12,174 bases of DNA from an uncultured Clostridia bacterium. GTDB taxonomy: Bacteria > Bacillota > Clostridia > Peptostreptococcales > Anaerovoracaceae. The notes beneath the pieces are model-generated. The model did not search any database, had not been told where the DNA came from, and worked only from the letters and a program-made list of their open reading frames with translations. Shown here piece by piece: positions 1 through 6,094 of the stretch. The position numbers and the translations under genes are program-made. The DNA lies in assembly GCA_934256595.1 (NCBI GenBank), contig CAKQOW010000062.1, forward strand, positions 1-12,174, written 5' to 3'. Every line of letters starts with the position of its first letter. Within the stretch, counting starts at the first letter, position 1.

Positions 1-21
1 GTGGGCTAACGATTTGATTTG

Positions 22-43
22 AATAAAATTAATTAATTTTATT
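22..43. repeat. Perfect 22-bp AT palindrome
   Basis: The 22 bases from 22 to 43 read the same on both strands and contain only A and T, with AATTAATT at the centre. The arms are bracketed by GGCTAA (4-9) and TTAGCC (42-47), which are also complementary, so a longer interrupted hairpin from 4 to 47 is possible. Palindromes of pure A/T occur by chance in AT-rich DNA, so function is uncertain. Confidence 0.5.
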
Positions 44-62
44 AGCCAAATTCCTTTGGCTA
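43..62. repeat. 8-bp stem-loop
   Basis: TAGCCAAA (43-50) and TTTGGCTA (55-62) form a perfect stem around a TTCC loop. Neither side is followed by a run of T in the needed orientation, so I do not call it a terminator. Its left arm is shared with the GGCTAA/TTAGCC pairing, so two alternative folds compete. Confidence 0.45.
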
Positions 63-152
63 TCCAAGATCCTCTTCAATTCAGATCATCTCCGCGTGAG
101 CAGTGCATCAATGAAATAAACATCCAAATCACTTGTTCACTAATTTATTCGC

Positions 153-229
153 ATAAGTGATTATAAAAATTGGGGTCGTAATAAAATTTTTTTACAAAAA
201 ATATTTAAAACCTTTTTATGACCACTTAT
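153..229. repeat. Imperfect 17-bp inverted repeat with 43-bp spacer
   Basis: ATAAGTGATTATAAAAA at 153-169 is matched by the reverse complement of 213-229 at 15 of 17 positions. The spacer is AT-rich and includes GGGGTCG. The arms resemble element ends or a long RNA hairpin, but I see no transposase inside and no flanking target duplication that I can confirm. Confidence 0.4.
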
Positions 230-342
230 ACAGTATGTATTATAACATCTGGTACACCTATTGGCAACCACAATTTTGCCACAATTGAAATAAATTTTTA
301 CTACATTATATATACGTTATTTTCAATATACTTTTAAGTGGC

Positions 343-381
343 AAAACACCGAAATAATCAGTTGCCTTATTCCAGTGTTTT
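343..381 (-). terminator. Probable terminator of the DUF4143 ATPase gene
   Basis: Arms 343-357 and 367-381 form a 15-bp stem around a 9-nt loop, about 50 nt past the ATPase stop codon. Read as minus-strand RNA, the two non-Watson-Crick positions are both G-U wobbles. Read as plus-strand RNA, they are A-C mismatches. This suggests the hairpin is kept for the minus-strand transcript. The 3' arm ends in GTGTTTT before GCC, so the T-run is short and the terminator is atypical. Confidence 0.45.
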
Positions 382-430
382 AAATACGATATCTTTAGTT
401 TGCGGATATTTTATCAATACAAAGTATGCA

Positions 431-1759
431 TCACAGAAATTGTGTCAGATATACCGGCAGGCAGATTATATCCTTGTCCTTGCTGTAATCCTTTGTATAT
501 ACAAGAAACTTATCCAAAATCCTGTCGGAGAATTTCTTTGAAAATGCATCTAATGAAGCGTGGGTTTTGTATCCTGAAGATTTCACTTCCAAAGGACAGA
601 TTTTGTTTTTTCTTGCCAGCAGAAAATCTATTTCATAATTTCTTCGGGTGTTTTCATTCATAAATGTATGATAAAAAAGTTCGTTTCCATTAGAGGTAAG
701 AATCTGAGCAACCACGTTTTCATATAAATATCCCAGATTAGCACTCAGCTTATCATTAAGCAATTTCTCATAAATAATATTCTCTGTAAAATCTTTATCT
801 TTAAACATCAGTGTAGTGAATAGCCCTGTATCACATACAAACAGCTTGAATTTTTCAAGATCCTTGTTGTTTGACATCCCGGCATTAGGATCATTGGCGT
901 GATAAGACACAAGCACTGTCCTGGAGTCTTTTAATTCAGCAATAAGTTCTAAAATGTTTTCCGCCCTTTCACCTTTTAATACACTCGAAACCTGATACCT
1001 GGACGCATTCTTGTTCAGCTGTGCCGGTATTGCCTCAAACAGATATGACAGCCTTCCGGTTGAATCTATTTTTTTGAAATCATCAGCGTACAGATTCAGG
1101 ATATCACGTTTTATCCTGTCTACCTTTCTGAAATTATTCGTTTCAATATATTCATTCACCGCCTGCGGCATACCGCCTACTAGCATATACAGTCTGAAGT
1201 CTCTGAGCAGCCTCCTGTTAATCTGGTCCCCGACAGGTTTGCCTGAATCAAAGATTTTTTTCAGCAGCGGAAGTGTAGATGTGTCCCCAACAGCCCATAA
1301 GAATTCCTCATAGTCCATTGGATACATATTGATTTTTCGTTCTTCACTGGGTATAAGTATGTCTTTTACATTACGTTTAATCGAAATAAGCGACCCGGTT
1401 TCTATATAATCATATCTGTGATCCTCAACCAATGCCTTTATTGCCTGTCTGGCAAGCGGACACTGCTGAACTTCATCAAAAACAATAAGCGAATTTCTCT
1501 CGTGCAAATCCACTTTATAATGCAATTGCAGCTGTAAAAAAAGAAAGTCCAAATCAGATATATCCTCAAACAGTGATTTCACTGCTTGAGAAGCTCTCGA
1601 AAAATCAATAAATATATAGCTTTCATATTCATTTCTGGCAAACTCCTCAACCACAGTCGATTTACCGATTCGTCTTGCACCTTCTATAAGTAAAGCTGTT
1701 CTCCCATCGGACTCTCTTTTCCATTCCAGCAGACTGTTATATATCTTTCTTTTAAACAT
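431..1759 (-). CDS. AAA ATPase with DUF4143 C-terminal domain
   Basis: This 442-residue protein belongs to the widespread prokaryotic group with an N-terminal AAA ATPase (AAA_14) and a C-terminal DUF4143 domain. The Walker A motif is GARRIGKST (27-35), Walker B is LIVFDE (91-96), and a sensor-like ETGS sits at 120-123. The C-terminal part carries EIDF (376-379) and LEVK (390-393), the acidic/ExK arrangement of a PD-(D/E)XK nuclease-like fold. The length is usual for the family. The ATG at 1759 follows GAGGAGG at 1764-1770, with a 4-nt spacer. The gene has its own promoter and repeat-rich leader and appears independent of the NAD-linked operon upstream. It looks AT-richer than that operon, so it may have been acquired separately. 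Proteins of this group are poorly characterised, and links to toxin-antitoxin or defence roles are guesses. I see no partner gene beside it. Confidence 0.88.
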   Translation of the reverse strand: MFKRKIYNSLLEWKRESDGRTALLIEGARRIGKSTVVEEFARNEYESYIFIDFSRASQAVKSLFEDISDLDFLFLQLQLHYKVDLHERNSLIVFDEVQQCPLARQAIKALVEDHRYDYIETGSLISIKRNVKDILIPSEERKINMYPMDYEEFLWAVGDTSTLPLLKKIFDSGKPVGDQINRRLLRDFRLYMLVGGMPQAVNEYIETNNFRKVDRIKRDILNLYADDFKKIDSTGRLSYLFEAIPAQLNKNASRYQVSSVLKGERAENILELIAELKDSRTVLVSYHANDPNAGMSNNKDLEKFKLFVCDTGLFTTLMFKDKDFTENIIYEKLLNDKLSANLGYLYENVVAQILTSNGNELFYHTFMNENTRRNYEIDFLLARKNKICPLEVKSSGYKTHASLDAFSKKFSDRILDKFLVYTKDYSKDKDIICLPVYLTQFL

Positions 1760-1775
1760 AGTGCCTCCTCAAAAA

Positions 1776-1858
1776 CAAAATCGCTATTTTTATTTTGCTG
1801 TTTTACCGCAAAATCGCTGTTTTTGTTTTCTTATTTTACCACAAAATCGCTGTTTTTA
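1776..1858 (-). repeat. Three tandem 33-bp-period repeats in the ATPase leader
   Basis: The 17-base motif CAAAATCGCT(A/G)TTTTT(A/G) occurs at 1776-1792, 1809-1825 and 1842-1858, exactly 33 bp apart. Units one and two are also similar across their full 33 bp, both ending in TTTTACC plus G or A. The third keeps only the first half. The core is partly symmetric, with AAAAT and ATTTT arms around CGCT or a close variant. The array lies between the predicted promoter and the start codon, so it would be transcribed. A regular spacing of about three helical turns suits cooperative protein binding, possibly autoregulation, but this is inference. Confidence 0.7.
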
Positions 1859-1860
1859 TC

Positions 1861-1880
1861 AATATTTTAGCTAAAATATT
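1861..1880. promoter_or_regulatory. Perfect 20-bp palindrome over the ATPase promoter start region
   Basis: Bases 1861-1880 are a perfect palindrome with AGCT at the centre and AATATTTT arms. It shares its last three bases with the predicted -10 box and covers the expected transcription start. This is the classical position for a repressor operator. It could alternatively form a hairpin at the 5' end of the transcript. Confidence 0.5.
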
Positions 1881-1907
1881 ATACATTAATATGGTGGAGC
1901 GGTTCAA
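1878..1907 (-). promoter_or_regulatory. Sigma-A-type promoter for the ATPase gene
   Basis: On the minus strand, TTGAAC (1902-1907) and a consensus TATAAT (1878-1883) are separated by 18 bp. Transcription would start near 1870 and give a leader of about 110 nt containing the three 33-bp repeats. This makes the ATPase a separate transcription unit from nadE. Confidence 0.6.
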
Positions 1908-1924
1908 ACACCTTACTCCACCAT
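1891..1924 (-). terminator. Hairpin after nadE, possible operon terminator
   Basis: ATGGTGGAG (1891-1899) and CTCCACCAT (1916-1924) form a perfect 9-bp stem with a 16-nt loop, just over 50 nt beyond the nadE stop. It is the only strong stem between nadE and the ATPase gene. The minus-strand sequence after it (ATTAATG) is not a good T-run. The loop holds the -35 box of the ATPase promoter, so it may serve another purpose. Confidence 0.35.
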
Positions 1925-1976
1925 AAAACTTATAACCCACAATAGTCTTTTATTTAATAACCAATATACATCTCAA

Positions 1977-2720
1977 CTATTTTTCCGGTTCATACTTGAA
2001 GCAGTCCATAAATTTAAGCTTAAACAGGTTCGCCTTGTGCTTCCTGTCTATCTTGTCTTTAATCTCCTGATCTTCGCATACTCCTGTACGGATATATCTG
2101 TCAAGCACCGCATAGGTGAAGCCGAGATTGTCCTCGTCTGTCTTGCCGCAGAGTCCGTCTATAGGTGTTTTTTCAACAAACATATCAGGAAGTCCCAGCA
2201 CTCTGCCTACAGCCTTTACCTCCTGAACTGTCAGAAATGACAGCGGGCTGAAATCGCCTGCGGCATCTCCGTATCTGGTTGAATATCCCACCCAGTCCTC
2301 TGAAAGATTGCAGGTGTTTGCAACTCTGCCGTTATGGCACTGCGCCACTGCATATATGGCTGACATTCTCAGTCTCGGCGCAAGGTTTGTATAGGCCTGC
2401 GTGCTTACCTCATCAAGAACCGACTCAAGCTCCTTAACCATTCCGTTGTAGGAGTCTTTGATATTCACCACATAGTTTTTAATACCAAGATGCTCGCACA
2501 AAGCCTTTGAAACGTCTATATCAAACTGCTCTCCGTTCGGAAGAAGCACCCCTATAACCTTATCTCTGCCCAGAGCTTCTACGCACAGCGCTGCAGTAAC
2601 AGAGCTGTCCTTGCCTCCGGATATGCCAAGCACCGCATTGCAGCCGGGGCCGTTTTCTTCAAACCATGCTCTTATCCATTCAACTATTTCATTTTTCACT
2701 TTTTCAGCATTAAAAGCCAT
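1977..2720 (-). CDS. nadE: NH3-dependent NAD(+) synthetase
   Basis: NadE converts nicotinate adenine dinucleotide to NAD+ with ATP and ammonia, the last step of NAD synthesis. The protein is 247 residues from the chosen start. The N-type ATP pyrophosphatase P-loop ISGGKDSS lies at residues 33-40. Further family hallmarks are NTCNLSEDWVGY, the YGDAAGDFSPL stretch, and KTPIDGLCGKTDEDNLGFTY near the C-terminus. There is no N-terminal glutaminase domain, so ammonia is the likely direct nitrogen source. I prefer the ATG at 2718-2720 over the in-frame ATG 11 codons upstream, because only the former has a ribosome binding site. It is the last gene of the operon, 75 bp after the aminotransferase gene. 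A weak TATACT at 2764-2769 in that gap could be an internal promoter, but its -35 is poor. Confidence 0.93.
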   Translation of the reverse strand: MAFNAEKVKNEIVEWIRAWFEENGPGCNAVLGISGGKDSSVTAALCVEALGRDKVIGVLLPNGEQFDIDVSKALCEHLGIKNYVVNIKDSYNGMVKELESVLDEVSTQAYTNLAPRLRMSAIYAVAQCHNGRVANTCNLSEDWVGYSTRYGDAAGDFSPLSFLTVQEVKAVGRVLGLPDMFVEKTPIDGLCGKTDEDNLGFTYAVLDRYIRTGVCEDQEIKDKIDRKHKANLFKLKFMDCFKYEPEK

Positions 2721-2725
2721 AATCC

Positions 2726-2740
2726 ACCTCCGGATATCCG
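2726..2740 (-). promoter_or_regulatory. nadE ribosome binding site, overlapping a small palindrome
   Basis: GGAGGT at 2726-2731 (minus strand) stands 5 nt before the ATG at 2720 and decides the start of nadE. The upstream ATG at 2753 has no such site. The 10-bp palindrome CGGATATCCG at 2731-2740 touches the 5' edge of this site. It could be chance or a minor translational control. Confidence 0.6.
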
Positions 2741-2795
2741 TATCTGTTTTCATTATCTATAGTAGTATACACTAAATATCTGTTTTTAAAAAGCC

Positions 2796-4016
2796 TTACT
2801 TGCCGCCTCTGTAATTTCTCACCGCGCCGGCTATTCTCTCAAGTCCTGTCCGAACAACAGCTCTCGGCATTGCCAGGTTGAGCCTGATATATCCGTTTGC
2901 ATTTCCTGCAAACAGTCTGTCTCCGCCCTCAAGCAGCACTCCTGCGTTTTCAGCGAAGAACAGCGGCAGGTCTTCTATATCCGGCATCAGCCTGTTCATA
3001 TTTATCCATGCAAAATATGTAGCCTCAGGAATTTCAAATTCCGCGCCCGGCAGGTTCTCCTCAAGGAATTTCTTAACAAGTCTGAAGTTGCCGTCAATAT
3101 ATTCCTGAAGCTGCGAAAGCCAGTCTGCTCCCTTTTCGTATGCGGCCTTGTGAGCTGCAATGGAAAGAGGGTTCAGTGAGCCTGTCATTTTGTCGCGCCT
3201 TTTAAATCTTGTTCTTTCCTCTTTGTCCCGTATAATTATATTTGACTGCAGAAGCCCCGCAATATTAAAGGTCTTGCTTGCCGACATTGCGGTTACAAGG
3301 CGTGGATATTCCGGCATTATCCTGCCCATAGGTATATGCCTGTTTCCGCTCCTGAGCAGGTCGCAGTGTATTTCATCTGAAATAATCCACAGATTGTTTT
3401 TCTCTGCAATCTCCGCTGTGCGTTTAAGCTCCGCTTCCGTCCACCTACGCCCTGTAGGGTTATGGGGATTGCACAGCAGCAGTATGGCTGCTGACGGATC
3501 ACCGGCCTTGCGCTCTAAGTCGTCAAAGTCTATCTCAAATCTGCCGTTAATTCTTTTTAGCGGTGAGGCTGCAAGCTCCACTCCGTTGTATTCACAGGCA
3601 TGCAGAAAATAGCCATAGGCCGGAGTCATCGTAATCACCTTAGCTCCCGCAGGCTTTGCCAGATCCTCTATAAGCTGATAGAGGGCCGGTACCACGCCCG
3701 GCGAAAACACAAGCTCTTCGCGTTTAAAGCTCCAGTCATATCTGTCTTTGCACCATTTCTCAAATGCTTCGTAACAGCCTGTATCTGATACCATAGTGTA
3801 CCCGAAAATCTGTCTGTCAATCCGCTCTCTGATTGCCTCTCTGATTTCAGGCGCCACCGCAAAATCCATATCGGCAACCCACATTCGTATGAACTCATCA
3901 TCTGCATACGGGAATTTTCGTTCAGGACCGCATTTAAAAATGTATGAGCGCCATCCGTCGGTATTCATTGAGTTGGTGTTTTTTCTGTCTATAATTTCAT
4001 CAAAATTGTATTTCAT
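2796..4016 (-). CDS. PLP-dependent MalY/PatB-type aminotransferase or C-S lyase
   Basis: This 406-residue fold-type I PLP enzyme resembles the MalY/PatB group, whose members act as cystathionine beta-lyases or cysteine desulfhydrases and, in E. coli MalY, also as a regulator. Visible marks are the N-terminal WVADMDF (46-52), CNPHNPTGR (182-190), SDEIHCDL (213-220) with the cofactor-binding aspartate D214, and SASKTFNIAGL (245-255), in which K248 should bind PLP. Length and start fit the family. Its ATG overlaps the stop of the upstream gene as ATGA, which suggests translational coupling. In this operon it could supply sulfide or handle an amino-acid-linked intermediate, but the substrate cannot be read from the sequence. 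Confidence 0.87.
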   Translation of the reverse strand: MKYNFDEIIDRKNTNSMNTDGWRSYIFKCGPERKFPYADDEFIRMWVADMDFAVAPEIREAIRERIDRQIFGYTMVSDTGCYEAFEKWCKDRYDWSFKREELVFSPGVVPALYQLIEDLAKPAGAKVITMTPAYGYFLHACEYNGVELAASPLKRINGRFEIDFDDLERKAGDPSAAILLLCNPHNPTGRRWTEAELKRTAEIAEKNNLWIISDEIHCDLLRSGNRHIPMGRIMPEYPRLVTAMSASKTFNIAGLLQSNIIIRDKEERTRFKRRDKMTGSLNPLSIAAHKAAYEKGADWLSQLQEYIDGNFRLVKKFLEENLPGAEFEIPEATYFAWINMNRLMPDIEDLPLFFAENAGVLLEGGDRLFAGNANGYIRLNLAMPRAVVRTGLERIAGAVRNYRGGK

Positions 4017-5098
4017 AGCCGGTCCCCTGTTTTCTGAAGCACCATATGTTCCTTAATATTCTGAGCAAAGACGGCCGCTCTTTCTCTCACGCCCTCTGAC
4101 ACGAGAATTTCTCCCGGATTGTTTGCTGTTTCCATTATTGCAAATCTGCCCGGAAGGGCAAAGGTCTTGTTCATATTAAGTCCGCTTATGAGCTGCTCCG
4201 CCACTATATCGCTGCCGCTGTAGCCTGATACTATAACTCCGAACAGCAGCTTGTCGTAAAACCGGTGCTTTGTAAACAGCGCAGTCATTCTGTTGATAAA
4301 GGCTGTCAGATTGCCGCCCAGCGCATCATTGTAGTTTGGTCCTATCATAACAAGCGCATCGCACTCAAGGATTGCAGGATACACCTGCTCAACTATAGGT
4401 CCTCCGTAAAAGCAGCTTCCCTCCTCGCCAAAGTGCAGGCAGGTCTGATATGAGCAGCCTCTGCAGTCTGTAATCTGTCCGTTTCGAAGTGATATTTCTT
4501 TAATATCGCACATATCGAGATTGCTTTTGACCATATCCCACAGAGCCATTGTATTTGACCTGTGCTGGTTACCTGCGGAGAGCGCCAGTATTTTCGGCCT
4601 TGCCTTTTTCTCAAAGCTGTACTCTGTAATATTGTTTACAAGAATTCTGGCAGCCTCCATATATGCGCCCATATTGTCCGTATTCAAATTCTGAGCCTGT
4701 ATGTTGTAGTTTTTGAGGGTTCTTGTGCCCTCTACAAGAGGTCTTCCCGGAAATGCGCAGCCTGCTCTGTTGGCGGTAAAGACAAGGCTTCTTGCTGTTG
4801 ATTTTGTATAGAATTCGCAGTTGCCGTCAATCAGCACTCCCGCCACGCTGCCCTCAAGGGCTGTCCTGTTGAGTCTGAGATACTTCATAATCTCAAACAG
4901 GTGCATATTAATGCCCGATTCCCCAAGAGAAACAGTAAACAGTATTCTGCTGCCTCTCAGGTCTGTCTGCGCCATTTCCCCGGCCGTACCTATCTCTGTG
5001 CAGCTGTATCCGTCAAGTGCATAGCTCAGTATTTTTTCAAGCCGCTCTCTTTTGGAAAATTCGGGACAGTAAGGATTTATCAGTACCAGTTTTCTCAT
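4013..5098 (-). CDS. Flavodoxin-fold NAD(P)H-dependent oxidoreductase-like protein
   Basis: The protein has 361 residues. The C-terminal half (about 168-350) resembles NADPH-dependent FMN reductases and iron-sulfur flavoproteins. It has a phosphate-loop-like LSAGNQHRSNT (173-183), a cysteine cluster C212-x2-C215-x4-C220-x8-C229, the IGPNYNDALGGNLTAFINRM segment that corresponds to the flavin-contacting region, and VIVSGYSGSD (289-298). The N-terminal half (1-160) has similar alternating strands and helices, for example RILFTVSLGESG (51-62) and GVLIDGN (87-93). It may be a second, diverged flavodoxin-like domain, since ordinary members have only about 180-220 residues. The ATG follows AGGAGG (5105-5110) with a 6-nt spacer. 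The gene lies 12 bp after the dehydrogenase-like gene and overlaps the next gene by 4 bp. The cysteines could bind an iron-sulfur cluster, though the spacing is not the standard one. The substrate is unknown. Confidence 0.72.
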   Translation of the reverse strand: MRKLVLINPYCPEFSKRERLEKILSYALDGYSCTEIGTAGEMAQTDLRGSRILFTVSLGESGINMHLFEIMKYLRLNRTALEGSVAGVLIDGNCEFYTKSTARSLVFTANRAGCAFPGRPLVEGTRTLKNYNIQAQNLNTDNMGAYMEAARILVNNITEYSFEKKARPKILALSAGNQHRSNTMALWDMVKSNLDMCDIKEISLRNGQITDCRGCSYQTCLHFGEEGSCFYGGPIVEQVYPAILECDALVMIGPNYNDALGGNLTAFINRMTALFTKHRFYDKLLFGVIVSGYSGSDIVAEQLISGLNMNKTFALPGRFAIMETANNPGEILVSEGVRERAAVFAQNIKEHMVLQKTGDRL

Positions 5099-5110
5099 AG
5101 CCTGCCTCCT

Positions 5111-6094
5111 TTAAAGTACGCATAGGTTATCATATGCCTTTGCTATTCTTTCAAACAGTTTTTCGTCAAGCTCTCTGTTTTCGATTATGATATCGCCTGC
5201 CGCCTCGCGCCTGTTTCTGCAGCCTAAGAAAGCCCCGCTGCTTTCATCGCCTAAGAATACCGAGGAATAGTTCCATTCTCTTCTCAGCATCTGTATGATT
5301 GATATTGCTCCCGATGAAAGCGCAGGCGCTATATACGGTTTGAAGCCGTCTGCTCTTGTTTCAAGGTTTGATTTTACCGTAAGCTCTGTAAGATCTACGG
5401 ACAGCTCATCGTTATAGCTTGTGATGCTGTCTGCAATTACAAGGTCCTCACCGTGAGGCCCGTATGCTCTGCCCTCGTCTCTGTATGCTGCAAATCTGTC
5501 GTCTTTATCTGCATAATATGCGGCTCTGGCATTCATAACCCCAAGGCCGAAGCCCTGGACCTGTGTAAATCCAAGTCCCTGACGCACCGCCGCCTTGCAA
5601 AGCGGGTCAACCGGGTCCGAAACAACTGCAAATATTCCTGCAAAATTCTCTGATACCGCTTTTGCAGCATACTGTGAAACGAGTTTTTTGTTAGCGTCAA
5701 GCTGAGCCATACGCACATCGCCTGCCGCACCCACAGGAGGTACTCCAAGGGATGCGCAGAACACAAACACATCACAGTCAAACAGCTTATCCTCTGTTAA
5801 AATTTCGACTTTTGGCATAGGTCTTCTGTCGGGATAGCCTATCTGATTTATTTCTCTTTCATATCTTCTCAGCAGTTTTTCATTAAGGTCATAAATCCCT
5901 ATATCCGCTACAGTTTCTCCGCCCAGCAGGCGCAGTCCCATAACAAGCGTGCCGCCTACATCGCCCATTGCAAGCACATTCACCTTAAATCCGCATGTCT
6001 TAGTGATATATTCCTGCCCGGACAGAAGCTCTGCGCCCTCCGCGCAGTCTGTCTGCTTTCTGCTCTGGCATATAAGTTCGGATATTTTTCTCAT
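5111..6094 (-). CDS. Lactate/malate dehydrogenase-family protein with altered active site
   Basis: This 327-residue protein aligns by eye with the L-lactate/malate dehydrogenase family. An N-terminal extension of about 36 residues precedes a Rossmann strand and dinucleotide loop (VNVLAMGDVGGT, 38-49). An acidic end of strand two (IYDLN, 67-71) suggests NAD rather than NADP. The family histidine is present in YGPHGED (H214), and the substrate arginines appear to be R128 and R190. Two expected residues differ. The usual NPVD becomes DPVD (D160). The catalytic aspartate that pairs with the histidine (LDSAR in lactate dehydrogenases) is replaced, because the stretch reads VMNAR (186-190). The residues after GVPP that set substrate choice are also unusual. 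It may reduce a different oxoacid or only bind a nucleotide. Its ATG overlaps the stop of the upstream giant gene as ATGA, so the two are probably translationally coupled. Confidence 0.75.
   Translation of the reverse strand: MRKISELICQSRKQTDCAEGAELLSGQEYITKTCGFKVNVLAMGDVGGTLVMGLRLLGGETVADIGIYDLNEKLLRRYEREINQIGYPDRRPMPKVEILTEDKLFDCDVFVFCASLGVPPVGAAGDVRMAQLDANKKLVSQYAAKAVSENFAGIFAVVSDPVDPLCKAAVRQGLGFTQVQGFGLGVMNARAAYYADKDDRFAAYRDEGRAYGPHGEDLVIADSITSYNDELSVDLTELTVKSNLETRADGFKPYIAPALSSGAISIIQMLRREWNYSSVFLGDESSGAFLGCRNRREAAGDIIIENRELDEKLFERIAKAYDNLCVL

Larger units (their letters stand above)
1..430. other. AT-rich intergenic stretch without a convincing gene
   Basis: I see no gene that I can support here. 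Short open frames exist on the plus strand, including one from a GTG at 338, but they lack a good ribosome binding site and recognisable protein content, and the longer ones run antisense into the ATPase gene. The stretch is strongly AT-rich and unusually dense in inverted repeats, which are listed separately. It may be the 3' flank of the ATPase gene plus the end of an unseen gene or element to the left. Confidence 0.6.

Noticed and set aside
43..62. Rho-independent terminator
   Set aside because: Good stem but no T-run on either strand after it.
338..541. Plus-strand open frame starting with GTG
   Set aside because: No ribosome binding site, starts in a hairpin and runs into the antisense of the ATPase gene; the protein has no recognisable pattern.
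1776..1858. CRISPR array
   Set aside because: Only three units with similar rather than unique spacers and no cas genes; a tandem repeat fits better.
1977..2720. LarE-type sulfur transferase rather than NadE
   Set aside because: The SGGKDSS loop and the NLSEDWVGY, GDAAGDFSPL and KTDEDNLG blocks match NAD synthetase; LarE proteins share only the general PP-loop.
3160..3612. 150-codon plus-strand open frame
   Set aside because: Antisense to the MalY/PatB-type gene across its PLP-binding motifs; no ribosome binding site.
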